From positions 2,108,001 to 2,172,000 of the forward strand of contig NZ_CP066771.1 of the NCBI RefSeq assembly GCF_016466415.2: a stretch of 64,000 nucleotides of DNA, in the 5' to 3' direction. This document shows positions 38,428 through 47,899 of this stretch, one piece after another (within the stretch, counting starts at the first letter, position 1; each line of letters starts with the position of its first letter). The notes below the pieces were generated by a model, which worked only from the letters and a program-made list of their open reading frames with translations, was not told where the DNA came from and searched no databases. The DNA is from Ralstonia pickettii. Lineage in GTDB: Bacteria; Pseudomonadota; Gammaproteobacteria; Burkholderiales; Burkholderiaceae. The position numbers were made by a program, and so were the translations under genes.

Positions 38428-40239
38428 CTACACAAGCTGCCGCCGGCGGCTGATTTCGCCCACCAGCCAGCGCATGCGCTCCTTGTCTTCGTCGCCGGCA
38501 TGACCGGCTTCCATCTTGCGTTGCAACATCTCCAGCTCGCGCTTCAGCGGCTCCGCGAGCATCTTTTGTACGGCGGCATCAAATTCGGAAATGGCCGGCT
38601 CCAGCTCGATATCGTCTTGCAGCACAGCCGTACGCAGTCCGGCAAACGCTTCGGCGTAGGGCGTCTGACCGAGACGCTCGATGAAGGCGCCGAAGTGCAC
38701 TGCCGGACCCGCAGCATCGCATTCGGCGAGCAGCCCCGCCAATACCTCACCTTGGGGCAATTGAGGCGCAGTCAACTGGGCGCGGGCATCGGCGTCGAGC
38801 CGGGCCGCCAGCGCGGGATAGCGCATCAGCAGGCGCAGCACCTTCTGCTCAAGCGCCGTGGGTGCGGTGCGCGCCACCCGGGGCCGTTTCTGTGTCATGC
38901 GCCCTGCTTGTGCCGGGTCGCTGCGAAGACCGCATAGCGCTTCGATATCGGCGGGCGTGGTGCCGGTCATTTCTGCCAGACCGCGCACGATCTGCAGGCG
39001 CAGTCCGCCAGCGGGCATGGCACTCAGCAGCGGCTTGGCTTCATATTGGGCGCGGGCACGCCCCTCGGGCTGGCGCAGGTCGAGGTCTTCTGTCACAGCC
39101 TGCAGCAGGAAGCGTGACAGCGGCATCGCGTTGTGGACTTCACGGGCGAAGGCCTCGGTGCCCTCTTCGCGCACGAAGCTGTCCGGATCGTGCTCCGCGG
39201 GCAGGAAGAGGAACTTGATGGTCTTGTTGTCGGTGGCGTGCGGCAGGCAGGCTTCGAGCGCACGACGTGCGGCGCGGCGCCCGGCGCTATCTCCATCAAA
39301 CGAGAAGATGACGGTGTCGACCTGCCGCAGCAGCTTCTGCACGTGAGTCGGCGTGCACGCCGTGCCCAGCGTAGCCACCGCATTGGCAAACCCCAGCTGC
39401 GCCAGCGCGACGACGTCCATATAGCCTTCCACGACCAGCACATAGGCGAACTCGCGGATGGCGTTGCGTGCCTCGAACAGCCCGTACAGCTCGGTGCCCT
39501 TGCTGAACAGCGGCGTTTCGGGAGAGTTGAGATATTTCGGCTCGCCCTGCCCCAGCACCCGGCCGCCGAACCCGATCACCACGCCCTTGGTATTGCGGAT
39601 GGGGAACATGATGCGATCGCGAAACCGGTCGTAGCGACGGTGCGAACCATCGGCGCCGGTCTTCTCGCTTTCGATGACGAGACCGGCTTCGATGAGCGGT
39701 GCGGCGGTGGCGTCTTCGCGGTATGGGCCGAACACGGCTTCGAGCGATTGCCAATCGTCCGGCGCATAGCCGAGGCCAAAGTGTGCGGCGATCTCGCCGG
39801 TCAGGCCGCGGCCTTTGAGGTATTGGATGGCGTTGGGGGCGCTGCGCAATTGCTTGCGGAAGTGATCGCACGCGCGGGCCATGACGTCACCGAGAGCAAC
39901 GGTCTTGGCTTGCTGCTCGGCCCGCGCCGCAGGCGGCAATCCCCCGCGCTCTTCGGGCACGACCATGCCGACGGACTGTGCAAGATCCTTGATGGCCTCG
40001 ACGTACGACTGCCCGGAAAACTCCATCAGGAAGCCAATCGCCGAGCCATGCGCGCCGCAGCCGAAGCAGTGATAGAACTGTTTGGTGGGCGATACCGAGA
40101 AAGACGGCGATTTCTCGTTATGGAACGGGCACAGCCCCATGAAGTTGGCGCCGCCCTTCTTCAATTGCACGTAACGGCCTACCACGTCGACGATATCGAC
40201 GCGGTTGAGCAGGTCGTCAATGAACGGCTGCGGGATCAC
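38428..40239 (-). CDS. dnaG: DNA primase
   Basis: RNA-primer synthesising enzyme of the replisome, 603 residues. The N-terminal zinc-binding domain has CPFH and CFGC (CPFHNEKSPSFSVSP, FYHCFGCGAHG). The catalytic core contains GFGGRVLGQGEPKYLNSPET and the TOPRIM motifs VVEGYMDVVALAQ and FDGDSAGRRAARRAL. The C-terminal region, about residues 430-603, is the helicase-interaction domain. The gene is 41 bases downstream of yqeY and upstream of rpoD on the same strand, the usual Betaproteobacterial macromolecular-synthesis arrangement. Confidence 0.96.
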   Translation of the reverse strand: MIPQPFIDDLLNRVDIVDVVGRYVQLKKGGANFMGLCPFHNEKSPSFSVSPTKQFYHCFGCGAHGSAIGFLMEFSGQSYVEAIKDLAQSVGMVVPEERGGLPPAARAEQQAKTVALGDVMARACDHFRKQLRSAPNAIQYLKGRGLTGEIAAHFGLGYAPDDWQSLEAVFGPYREDATAAPLIEAGLVIESEKTGADGSHRRYDRFRDRIMFPIRNTKGVVIGFGGRVLGQGEPKYLNSPETPLFSKGTELYGLFEARNAIREFAYVLVVEGYMDVVALAQLGFANAVATLGTACTPTHVQKLLRQVDTVIFSFDGDSAGRRAARRALEACLPHATDNKTIKFLFLPAEHDPDSFVREEGTEAFAREVHNAMPLSRFLLQAVTEDLDLRQPEGRARAQYEAKPLLSAMPAGGLRLQIVRGLAEMTGTTPADIEALCGLRSDPAQAGRMTQKRPRVARTAPTALEQKVLRLLMRYPALAARLDADARAQLTAPQLPQGEVLAGLLAECDAAGPAVHFGAFIERLGQTPYAEAFAGLRTAVLQDDIELEPAISEFDAAVQKMLAEPLKRELEMLQRKMEAGHAGDEDKERMRWLVGEISRRRQLV

Positions 40240-40279
40240 GCGGAGTGCGCCCCTTGGATGCTGCGAGGGTGGAGGGGAT

Positions 40280-40738
40280 TCAGGCGCCGGTCAGGGCGGC
40301 CTTCACGCGTGCCGAGACTTGCGTCATGTCGGTACGGCCAGCCAGGGCCGGCTTGAGGACGCCCATCACTTTGCCCATGTCCTGCGGGCCCGAGGCACCG
40401 ACCTTGGCCACGGCGTCACGCACCGCAGCGTCGACTTCGGCTTCCGACAGCTGTGCGGGCATATAGACCTGCAGCACAGCGACTTCTGCCGCTTCCTTGG
40501 CGACGAGATCGTCACGGCCGGCTTGCTCGAATGCGGTGATGGAATCCTTGCGCTGCTTGAGCATCTTGTCGATCACGGCCAGCACGGCAGCGTCATCCAG
40601 TTCAATGCGCTCGTCCACCTCGCGCTGCTTGATGGCAGCCTGCAACAGGCGGATCGTGCCCAGGCGATCCGTTTCCTTGGCGCGCATGGCCGCCTTCATG
40701 TCTTCCGTGATCTGGGCCTTGAGGGACAACTGCGACAT
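40280..40738 (-). CDS. yqeY: GatB/YqeY domain protein
   Basis: Soluble helical protein of 152 residues, MSQLSLKAQITEDMKAAMRA at the start and GASGPQDMGKVMGVLKPALA with AALTGA at the end, matching the full-length YqeY family (related to the C-terminal tRNA-binding domain of GatB). Biochemical role is unresolved; tRNA-associated function is suspected from the domain. The ATG at 40738 is the family start; the frame continues upstream but without similarity. It precedes dnaG by 41 bases. In many relatives rpsU stands directly upstream, but here there is instead a hairpin and then a flavoprotein gene. Confidence 0.93.
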   Translation of the reverse strand: MSQLSLKAQITEDMKAAMRAKETDRLGTIRLLQAAIKQREVDERIELDDAAVLAVIDKMLKQRKDSITAFEQAGRDDLVAKEAAEVAVLQVYMPAQLSEAEVDAAVRDAVAKVGASGPQDMGKVMGVLKPALAGRTDMTQVSARVKAALTGA

Positions 40739-40758
40739 TCCGAACTCCGATAAACGGC

Positions 40759-40790
40759 AAAACCCGCTTGGACGGTGGGCCCAGCGGGTT
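40759..40790 (-). terminator. Hairpin between baiN-type gene and yqeY, possible terminator
   Basis: AACCCGCT pairs with AGCGGGTT around a 14-base loop; on the minus strand the second arm runs into GGTTTT. The T run is short, so termination of the upstream flavoprotein transcript is probable but may be partial. Confidence 0.55.
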
Positions 40791-40860
40791 GCAAACTTGA
40801 AAAATGGATCACTGATCGTAGCACAGAACCCGGACAGTTCCAGGACCGATCCGTGGGGGA

Positions 40861-42084
40861 TCAGCGGGCCGAGGCAGCCTCGCCCGCCGCGACGGCCGAA
40901 GCCCACGCCCATTGGAAGTTGTAGCCGCCAAGCCAGCCCGTCACGTCGACCACCTCGCCGATAAAGTACAGGCCGGGCGCCGATTGGGCCTCCATCGTGG
41001 CGGAGGACAGCGCGCGCGTATCGACCCCGCCGCGCGTCACTTCGGCCTTCCGGTACCCTTCACTGCCGGACGGAGTCAGTTCCCATCGGTTCAGCGCCGC
41101 GCCAAGGTTGCGAAGCACCTTGTCGGGCAACTCGGCAATCGGGGCCTGCGGGTGGGCGCCGTGCGTGGCGCACCATGCCTGCGCGACGCGTTCCGGCAGG
41201 CGCTGCGCCAGGACCGTACCGAGTTGCTTGCGTGAGCCGGTTTTCTCATCGCACAGCCACTGCCCGGCGTCGGTGTCCGGCAGCAGATCGACAAGAAGCG
41301 GCTGGCCGGCATGCCAAAAACTGGAGATCTGCAGCACCGCCGGACCCGACAGCCCGCGATGGGTGAGCAGCAAGTCTTCTCGGAACGTCGTAGCGCTGCC
41401 CTTGCGGCCGCCCTTGGCCGGAGGCTGCGCAACGGTCACGTCCACTTCCATCGACACGCCCGACAACGCCGAGAACGGCGCCCAATGCTCGGCGTTGAAG
41501 GTGAGCGGCACCAATGCCGGGTGCGTCTCAACGATCTTCAAACCGAATTGGCGCGCAATGCGATACCCGAAATCGGTCGCGCCGATCTTGGGGATGGACA
41601 GGCCGCCCGTGGCGATCACCACCTTGTTGGCGACGATCTCGCCCGCACTGGTCGACAGGCGATAGGCCTCGCCGTCCTTGCCGACTTCAGCGATCGCGCA
41701 GCCGGTGCGCCAGATGACGTTGCCCCGCTCGCATTCCGTTTCGAGCATGCGGATGATGTCTTCCGCACTGTCGTCGCAGAAGAGCTGGCCCTTGTGCTTC
41801 TCGTGATACGGAATGCGGTAGCTGGAGACGAGGCTGACGAAGTCCTGCGCCGTGTACCGCGCCAGCGCCGAGCGGCTGAAGTGCGGGTTGTTCGACAGGT
41901 AGTTGGCCGGACCCGCGTTGATGTTCGTGAAGTTGCAGCGGCCACCGCCAGAAATGCGAATCTTCTCCGCCAGCTTTGTTGCGTGATCGATCAGCACCAC
42001 GCGCGCGCCCCGCTGCCCGGCCACGGCCGCGCACATCATCCCGGCCGCGCCTGCGCCGATCACCGCTACATCGCACCGCATCAT
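40861..42084 (-). CDS. NAD(P)/FAD-dependent oxidoreductase, BaiN/HI0933 family
   Basis: Flavoprotein of 407 residues. The FAD Rossmann motif is VAVIGAGAAGMMCAAVAGQR, followed by the family signature KIRISGGGRCNFTN and ATGGLSIPKIGATDFGY; near the C-terminus TRGGVDTRALSSATME and FIGEVVDVTGWLGGYN are also diagnostic. BaiN in gut bacteria reduces bile-acid intermediates, but most relatives, such as YhiN, have no known substrate. It lies between yqeY and the divergent tsaD, taking the place where rpsU is often found. Two consecutive ATGs (42084, 42081) mark the start. Confidence 0.9.
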   Translation of the reverse strand: MMRCDVAVIGAGAAGMMCAAVAGQRGARVVLIDHATKLAEKIRISGGGRCNFTNINAGPANYLSNNPHFSRSALARYTAQDFVSLVSSYRIPYHEKHKGQLFCDDSAEDIIRMLETECERGNVIWRTGCAIAEVGKDGEAYRLSTSAGEIVANKVVIATGGLSIPKIGATDFGYRIARQFGLKIVETHPALVPLTFNAEHWAPFSALSGVSMEVDVTVAQPPAKGGRKGSATTFREDLLLTHRGLSGPAVLQISSFWHAGQPLLVDLLPDTDAGQWLCDEKTGSRKQLGTVLAQRLPERVAQAWCATHGAHPQAPIAELPDKVLRNLGAALNRWELTPSGSEGYRKAEVTRGGVDTRALSSATMEAQSAPGLYFIGEVVDVTGWLGGYNFQWAWASAVAAGEAASAR

Positions 42085-42179
42085 GATCGCTGCGCCGCCC
42101 TATTCTTGAAGAAACCGCGCATTTTAACTTGTGCTATCTTCGGCGGCCTTCCCATTGCAACTACTCACACCCGCTTGCC

Positions 42180-43223
42180 ATGCTGGTCCTCGGCATCGAA
42201 TCCTCCTGTGACGAAACCGGCGTCGCCCTGTACGACACGGCGGCTGGCCTGCGCGCGCATGCGCTGTATTCGCAGATCGCCATGCACCGCGAGTACGGCG
42301 GTGTGGTGCCTGAGCTGGCCTCGCGCGATCACATCCGCCGCGTGATTCCGCTGCTCGAAGAGGTGCTCGGCAAGGCGGGCGCCACACGCGCGGACATCGA
42401 CGCCATTGCCTATACGAAGGGCCCCGGGCTGGCAGGCGCACTGCTGGTGGGCGCTTCGGTGGCGAACGCGCTGGCATTTGCACTGGGCAAACCGCTGGTC
42501 GGCGTGCATCACCTGGAGGGGCATCTGCTCTCGCCGTTGCTGGAGGCCGACCGGCCGGAGTTTCCGTTCCTGGCGCTGCTCGTCTCGGGCGGGCATACGC
42601 AGTTGATGCGCGTCGATGCCGTCGGCCAGTACACGCTGCTTGGCGAGACGCTCGACGATGCCGCCGGCGAAGCCTTCGACAAGACCGCCAAGCTGCTCGG
42701 CCTCGGCTATCCGGGCGGCCCCGCCGTTTCGCGCCTGGCCGAGTTCGGCAACCCGGGCGTGTTTGACCTGCCCCGACCGATGCTGCATTCGGGCAATTTC
42801 GATTTCTCGTTCGCGGGCCTCAAGACCGCGGTGCTCACCCAGGTGCGCAAGCTCAACCTGACCGATAGCGAAACCTGCCACCAGCCGCGCGCGGACCTTG
42901 CCCGGGCGTTTGTCGACGCCATCGTCGAAGTGCTCGTCAAGAAGACGCTGCGCGCCGCGCGCGAGCATGGCCTCAAGCGCATCGTCGTGGCCGGCGGCGT
43001 GGGCGCCAATCGCCAATTGCGCGAGGGGCTGAACGCCGAGGGCAACAAGCGCGGCCTGCGCGTTTATTACCCCGACCTGCAGTTCTGCACCGACAACGGC
43101 GCGATGATCGCCTTTGCCGGCGCCATGCGGTTGCAGGCAGACCCCGCCCAGGTGCAGGACGGCTACGGCTACGGCGTGACGCCGCGCTGGGACCTCGAAG
43201 ACATCCGCATTCACGAGGCATGA
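42180..43223 (+). CDS. tsaD: tRNA N6-adenosine threonylcarbamoyltransferase
   Basis: Catalytic ASKHA-fold subunit of the t6A machinery, 347 residues, transferring the threonylcarbamoyl group to A37 of ANN-decoding tRNAs together with TsaB and TsaE. Motifs: [16 protein letters not shown] (phosphate 1), the metal histidines in [22 protein letters not shown] (phosphate 2), FAGLKTAVL and [13 protein letters not shown] (adenosine). The ATG at 42180 is the family start. It is divergent from the BaiN-type gene across 95 bases and ends in a strong terminator shared with folE2. Confidence 0.96.
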   Translation: MLVLGIESSCDETGVALYDTAAGLRAHALYSQIAMHREYGGVVPELASRDHIRRVIPLLEEVLGKAGATRADIDAIAYTKGPGLAGALLVGASVANALAFALGKPLVGVHHLEGHLLSPLLEADRPEFPFLALLVSGGHTQLMRVDAVGQYTLLGETLDDAAGEAFDKTAKLLGLGYPGGPAVSRLAEFGNPGVFDLPRPMLHSGNFDFSFAGLKTAVLTQVRKLNLTDSETCHQPRADLARAFVDAIVEVLVKKTLRAAREHGLKRIVVAGGVGANRQLREGLNAEGNKRGLRVYYPDLQFCTDNGAMIAFAGAMRLQADPAQVQDGYGYGVTPRWDLEDIRIHEA

Positions 43224-43225
43224 AA

Positions 43226-43249
43226 AAAGCCGCTCGGTTGAGCGGCTTT
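43226..43249. terminator. Bidirectional terminator between tsaD and folE2
   Basis: Ten-base stem AAAGCCGCTC/GAGCGGCTTT with loop GGTT, directly after the tsaD stop, with an A run on the left and a T-rich right side. It serves tsaD on the plus strand and folE2, ending 21 bases away, on the minus strand. Confidence 0.85.
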
Positions 43250-43269
43250 CTCTTGGGGCGGCGCGTCGA

Positions 43270-44076
43270 TTAGTTGTCGGTGCGTTTGTCGCGCTCGATC
43301 AGCGCATAGGCGCTGTGGTTGTGAATCGACTCGAAGTTTTCCGCTTCCAGCGTGTAGGCGACGATGCGGTCGTCCTGGTTCAGGCGCATGGCGATATCGC
43401 GCACCAGGTCTTCCACGAACTTCGGATTTTCGTACGCACGCTCGGTCACGAACTTCTCGTCCGGACGCTTAAGCAGGCCCCACAGTTCGCACGACGCTTC
43501 TTCTTCGGCCATGCGGATCAGCGATTCCACCGGCGTATCGGCGGCCAGCTCGGCATCGATCGTGATGTGCGAGCGCTGATTGTGGGCGCCGTACTGCGAG
43601 ATCTTCTTCGAGCACGGGCACAGGCTCGTCACCGGCACCAGCGCCTTGACGCGAACCTTGGTATGGCCGTCGCGCACTTCGCCAATCATCGTCACTTCAT
43701 AGTCCATCAGCGACTGCACGCCCGACACCGGGGCCGTCTTGCTGACGAAATACGGGAAGTGGACTTCGATGCGGCCGGCGTCGGCTTCGAGCTTCTCCAG
43801 CATCTTTTCCAGCAGCAACTGGAATTGCGCCAGATTCAGGGGCTCGCGCTCTTCTTCAAGCAGCGCGACGAAGCGCGACATGTGCGTGCCCTTCTGGTCG
43901 GCCGGCAGATGCACGTCGAGGTTGTACGTGCCGACGGTATTCAGCACGCCCGAAGGCGTTTGCAGCGACATCGGGTAACGCACACCGCGCACGCCAACAC
44001 GCTGAATGGGAATCTGGCGGTTATCGTGGCTGGACTGCACGTCCGGCATCGCGAAAGCCGGGTTCATATCGTTCAT
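43270..44076 (-). CDS. folE2: GTP cyclohydrolase FolE2 (type IB)
   Basis: Enzyme of 268 residues that converts GTP to 7,8-dihydroneopterin triphosphate, first step of folate and pterin synthesis. It belongs to the FolE2 family rather than the classical Zn-dependent FolE: diagnostic segments are [27 protein letters not shown] and [20 protein letters not shown] with the catalytic cysteine, plus a late EDLVRDIA segment. Type IB enzymes use Mn or other metals and in some bacteria serve under zinc limitation. I see no Zur-type palindrome in the 249-base upstream spacer, so zinc control is not supported here. Confidence 0.94.
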   Translation of the reverse strand: MNDMNPAFAMPDVQSSHDNRQIPIQRVGVRGVRYPMSLQTPSGVLNTVGTYNLDVHLPADQKGTHMSRFVALLEEEREPLNLAQFQLLLEKMLEKLEADAGRIEVHFPYFVSKTAPVSGVQSLMDYEVTMIGEVRDGHTKVRVKALVPVTSLCPCSKKISQYGAHNQRSHITIDAELAADTPVESLIRMAEEEASCELWGLLKRPDEKFVTERAYENPKFVEDLVRDIAMRLNQDDRIVAYTLEAENFESIHNHSAYALIERDKRTDN

Positions 44077-44325
44077 GATCGGTTTCCTTTACGGTCGCCC
44101 GGCCATCGCAGTCGGCCGGCACGCAACGAGTGTGAAACCGCGGAACCTGGCTGATGCTGACCACCCCTCAAGTGATCGACTCGGCCCATCCCGCGACTGC
44201 GCACACAATTCAAAAATAGGACTGGCGGAGTGTAAAAGAAATCTCCTACCTTTGCAGTCAACTACTCAAACCCCCGGCTGCAATGCGGGTGATTGATTCT
44301 GCCTATGGCGCGGGGCCAAAGTGCC

Positions 44326-46236
44326 TCAGGCGACGCGCGGGGCGGCAGCACGCGGCTGTACGGCAAAACGCTCGCGGATGGAAGCGAGGATGCCATTGGC
44401 GTCCAGCCCGCATTGCGCCAGCAGCGCCGCGTGATCACCGTGATCGACAAAGCGGTCGGGCAGGCCGAGTTGCAGCACTGGCGTGGCGACACCTGCGCAA
44501 GCCAGTGCTTCCAGACAGGCGCTGCCTGCACCGCCCATCACGCAGCCTTCCTCTACGGTGACCACGTAATCGTGCGTGCGGGCCATTTCCAGCACGCAAG
44601 CCACGTCGAGAGGCTTGACGAAGCGCATGTTGACCAGGGTCGCGTCCAAACGCTCAGCCGCTGCCGAAGCCGGGGCCACCATCGAACCAAATGCCAGAAT
44701 CGCCACACGCTGGCCGGCCGGAGCCGTCGACGCGCGGCGCACTTCGGCCTTGCCCACGGGCAGCGACTCCAGCGTCGGCTGCACCGCCACGCCCGTGCCG
44801 GCACCCCGCGGATAGCGGACCGCTGTCGGGCCATCTTGCGCGAAGGCTGTGCTGAGGAGTTGGCGGCATTCGTTCTCGTCGGCCGGCGTCATCACCATCA
44901 TGTTGGGGATGCAGCGCAGGTAGGCAATGTCGTAGGCACCGGCGTGCGTGGCGCCGTCTGCACCGACCAGCCCTGCGCGGTCCAGCGCAAATACCACCGG
45001 CAGGTTCTGCAGCGCCACGTCGTGGATCAACTGGTCGTAGCCGCGCTGCAGGAACGTCGAATAAATCGCAACGACCGGCTTGAGCCCCTCGCACGCCAGG
45101 CCGCCGGCAAAGGTGACGGCGTGCTGCTCGGCGATGCCGACGTCGTAATAGCGATCGGGAAAGCGCTGTTCGAACTCCACCATCCCCGAGCCTTCGCGCA
45201 TGGCCGGCGTGATACCCACCAGGCGCTTGTCCGCCGCCGCCATATCGCACAGCCATTGGCCGAACACTTGCGTGTACGTGACCTTGGCCGGACGCCCCGA
45301 AGGCTTGATGCCCTCCTGCGGATTGAACTTGCCCGGGCCGTGATAGAGGATCGGATCAGCCTCGGCCAGCTTATAGCCCTGGCCCTTCTTGGTGACGACG
45401 TGCAGAAACTGCGGGCCGCCACCTTCACGTGCGCGCTGGCGGATGTTCTGCAGCGTCGGTACCAGCGATTCCAGATCGTGCCCGTCGATCGGACCGATGT
45501 AGTTGAAGCCGAACTCCTCGAACATCGTCGCCGGCACGAACATGCCCTTGGTGTGTTCCTCGAAGCGCTTGGCAAACTCGAGCACCGGCGGCGCCACCGA
45601 CAGCAGCTTTTCCACGCCCTTCTTGGTGGCCGCGTAAAACTGCCCGCTCATCAGCCGCGCCAGATAGCGATTCAGCGCCCCCACCGGCGGCGAGATCGAC
45701 ATGTCGTTGTCGTTGAGCACGACCACCAGCGGCAGGTCTTTATAGACGCCCGCGTTGTTCATCGCCTCGAAGGCCATGCCGGCGCTCATCGCACCGTCGC
45801 CGATCACCGCAATGGCGACGCGGTCTTCGCCCTTGGTCTTGGCGCCCAAGGCCATGCCAAGCGCAGCCGAAATCGACGTGGACGAGTGCGCGGTGCCGAA
45901 CGTGTCGTACGGGCTCTCGCTGCGGCGCGGGAAACCGGAGATGCCGTCCAGCTGGCGCAGCGAGCCCATCTGGTCGCGGCGGCCCGTCAGGATCTTGTGC
46001 GGATAGCTCTGGTGGCCGACGTCCCACACGATGCGGTCTTCCGGCGTGTTGAAGACGTAGTGCAGTGCGATGGTCAGTTCGACCGTGCCCAGGTTCGACG
46101 ACAGATGGCCGCCCGTTTGAGAGACGGAATCGAGCACGAAGGCGCGCAACTCATCTGCCAGCGGCCCGAGTTGACGGCGGTCCAGGCGGCGCAGGTCGGC
46201 CGGATCGTCGATGGTGTTCAGAAGTTCGTACGTCAT
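44326..46236 (-). CDS. dxs: 1-deoxy-D-xylulose-5-phosphate synthase
   Basis: First enzyme of the MEP isoprenoid pathway, 636 residues, condensing pyruvate with glyceraldehyde 3-phosphate using thiamine diphosphate. Visible: [20 protein letters not shown] (catalytic His region), [14 protein letters not shown], the TPP motif [30 protein letters not shown] with GADGATHAG (the transketolase DRAG motif), and RYPRGAG. It lies 56 bases downstream of ispA in the order xseB-ispA-dxs, a common Proteobacterial isoprenoid cluster that links precursor supply with prenyl chain extension. Confidence 0.97.
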   Translation of the reverse strand: MTYELLNTIDDPADLRRLDRRQLGPLADELRAFVLDSVSQTGGHLSSNLGTVELTIALHYVFNTPEDRIVWDVGHQSYPHKILTGRRDQMGSLRQLDGISGFPRRSESPYDTFGTAHSSTSISAALGMALGAKTKGEDRVAIAVIGDGAMSAGMAFEAMNNAGVYKDLPLVVVLNDNDMSISPPVGALNRYLARLMSGQFYAATKKGVEKLLSVAPPVLEFAKRFEEHTKGMFVPATMFEEFGFNYIGPIDGHDLESLVPTLQNIRQRAREGGGPQFLHVVTKKGQGYKLAEADPILYHGPGKFNPQEGIKPSGRPAKVTYTQVFGQWLCDMAAADKRLVGITPAMREGSGMVEFEQRFPDRYYDVGIAEQHAVTFAGGLACEGLKPVVAIYSTFLQRGYDQLIHDVALQNLPVVFALDRAGLVGADGATHAGAYDIAYLRCIPNMMVMTPADENECRQLLSTAFAQDGPTAVRYPRGAGTGVAVQPTLESLPVGKAEVRRASTAPAGQRVAILAFGSMVAPASAAAERLDATLVNMRFVKPLDVACVLEMARTHDYVVTVEEGCVMGGAGSACLEALACAGVATPVLQLGLPDRFVDHGDHAALLAQCGLDANGILASIRERFAVQPRAAAPRVA

Positions 46237-46292
46237 GTGGGACCGCCGCTCAGGCGTTTTGGCAAAGACTTCTAAGGTCCATGCAATGTTGT

Positions 46293-47204
46293 TCAGTGGC
46301 CACGCCGCACGATCAGGTCGGCCATCTGGGCCAATCGAACGGTACGGGCTTCGCCCGCTTCACAGCCGATCTCGCCGGCCAACTGTGCGACCGCCGCAGC
46401 CGCTGCGGCGTGCAGCTCATCGGCTAGCGCCCGGGCCTTGTCCAAGCCGAGGATGGACACGTAAGTCGGCTTGTCGTTGGCCTGATCCTTGCCGGCGGTC
46501 TTGCCCAGCGTTGCAGTATCGGCCGTCACGTCGAGGATGTCGTCGACCACCTGGAACGCGAGTCCAACAGCGCCTGCATAAGTATCCACATGCTCCAAGG
46601 CAGCGGCATTCACGCCAGCACAGAGCGCGCCCATGCGCAGACTGGCTCGCAGCAACGCACCGGTCTTCATGCGGTGCATCGCTTCCAATGCATCCTGCGA
46701 CAGCGCAACGCCGACGCTTTGCAGATCGATCGCCTGACCGCCCGCCATGCCCAGCGAACCGGACGCGCGTGCCAATTCACCCACCAGTTGCGCCCGCGTT
46801 GGTGGGCTGACCGCGCCCAACTCAGCCAGCAGGATGAACGCCTGCGTCTGCAACGCATCACCCACCAGCAGCGCCGTCGCTTCATCATAGGCGCGATGCA
46901 CGGTTGGGCGGCCGCGACGCAGGTCATCGTCATCCATGCACGGCATGTCGTCGTGGACGAGCGAATAGGCGTGGATCATCTCCACCGCGCAGCTTACGCC
47001 GTCCAGCGCCACAGGCGATGCGTCGCCAAGCGCACCGGCGGCGTGCGCCAGCAATGGGCGCACACGCTTTCCCGCACCCAAGGTGGCGTAGCGCATGGCG
47101 GCATGCAGACGTTGTGGCGAGACGGTTTCGGCCGGCAGCGCGCGCTCGAGCGCAACTTCCGTCCGCGCGACCACAGACGCCATCCATTGGGCGAAATCGC
47201 TCAT
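46293..47204 (-). CDS. ispA: Farnesyl diphosphate synthase (short-chain prenyltransferase)
   Basis: All-helical prenyltransferase of 303 residues joining isopentenyl diphosphate to allylic primers to give farnesyl diphosphate. The first aspartate-rich motif is [20 protein letters not shown] (DDxxxxD plus RR) and the second is [13 protein letters not shown], both with the bacterial IspA spacing. The KRVRPLL substrate loop near residue 50 is also present. The start overlaps the xseB stop by four bases, and dxs follows 56 bases downstream. Confidence 0.94.
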   Translation of the reverse strand: MSDFAQWMASVVARTEVALERALPAETVSPQRLHAAMRYATLGAGKRVRPLLAHAAGALGDASPVALDGVSCAVEMIHAYSLVHDDMPCMDDDDLRRGRPTVHRAYDEATALLVGDALQTQAFILLAELGAVSPPTRAQLVGELARASGSLGMAGGQAIDLQSVGVALSQDALEAMHRMKTGALLRASLRMGALCAGVNAAALEHVDTYAGAVGLAFQVVDDILDVTADTATLGKTAGKDQANDKPTYVSILGLDKARALADELHAAAAAAVAQLAGEIGCEAGEARTVRLAQMADLIVRRGH

Positions 47205-47485
47205 GCGTCGCCCTGTTCGTTCGTGTTGCTATCGTCGCCCAACGGCTTCAGGGCATCGCCGTCAAGCACGCGCACCTGTTGCTCCACTCGCTCTAGCACC
47301 TGCTGGCAGTACTTGACCAGTTCCGCCCCGCGTCGATACGCCGCAAGCGAGGCCTCCAGCGGCAATTCACCGGATTCCATGCTGGCGACTAGGGTTTCGA
47401 GTTCGGCCATGGCCGCTTCATAGGAAGCCGGCGTAGCGGAGGGTGTGGCGGACGCGCTGGGGGCGTCGTTTGAGGCACGGGGCAT
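47201..47485 (-). CDS. xseB: Exodeoxyribonuclease VII small subunit
   Basis: Small coiled-coil subunit of exonuclease VII, 94 residues. After a Ser/Ala/Pro-rich leader the conserved part reads [20 protein letters not shown], then [20 protein letters not shown] and [11 protein letters not shown], the standard XseB sequence. XseB multimers decorate the large XseA subunit (not in this window) to make the processive single-strand exonuclease. First gene of the xseB-ispA-dxs unit; the start codon may be one of several because the leader is not conserved. Confidence 0.93.
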   Translation of the reverse strand: MPRASNDAPSASATPSATPASYEAAMAELETLVASMESGELPLEASLAAYRRGAELVKYCQQVLERVEQQVRVLDGDALKPLGDDSNTNEQGDA

Positions 47486-47669
47486 GCCGATTGCGAATCA
47501 GAAAAGGACAATCTGGCATTTTACGGCAATTCCGCGTGCGTTCTGCGCACATCCCGCAACGCGTGGGGTAGCGGTTTGCAACGGCAAGGCAGGGCATCGT
47601 CAGCCTGGCCGCCGAGCGACTGGCGGCAGAAAGCGGTCGAAAATCAGGGACTTATCAATTTCCCTGGGG

Positions 47670-47675
47670 TACAAT
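47670..47675 (+). promoter_or_regulatory. -10 box TACAAT ahead of a candidate structured RNA
   Basis: TACAAT followed by a C run places a transcription start near 47682, where the rod-like inverted-repeat structure begins. No convincing -35 is present at the right distance (the region reads CAGGGACTTATCA). Confidence 0.4.
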
Positions 47676-47681
47676 CCCCCC

Positions 47682-47862
47682 CTTTCCTCCAAAGGCCGGG
47701 CCGGTGTACGCCGCTCCGCACGATGGTTTGGGTCTGTTGGCCCATTGAACGTATGGTCGTTGGCCCAAGCGGGGGCCAGCAAGCGCTCGTTTCCTACCTC
47801 AACAGACCCTAGGCCACCTGCCGATGGCGTCCTTTCCCAAATCGATCTTTTCGATGGTTGGG
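47682..47862 (+). ncRNA. Candidate structured RNA, possibly 6S RNA (ssrS)
   Basis: The 414-base spacer between xseB and the Rieske gene holds no gene, but its plus strand folds as one long rod. Paired arms are AAAGG (47691-47695) with CCTTT (47831-47835), GGCCGGTG (47699-47706) with CACCTGCC (47815-47822, one mismatch), a perfect GGGTCTGTTG (47730-47739) with CAACAGACCC (47800-47809), and an apical TGGCCC/GGGGCCA hairpin near 47761-47778. The middle contains an asymmetric bubble of 23 against 5 bases. A hairpin CCCAA...TTGGG follows at 47836-47862. A rod of about 150-180 nt with a central bubble is the shape of 6S RNA, which binds RNA polymerase. I cannot confirm the identity; a long leader of the Rieske gene is the alternative. 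Confidence 0.5.
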
Positions 47863-47899
47863 TTGTTCACTGCTTTCACCGTTATTGGGAGTGGGGATA

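Noticed and set aside
44077-44325. Zur box or riboswitch upstream of folE2
   Set aside because: No GTTATA-type palindrome and no convincing aptamer-like fold was found in the spacer.
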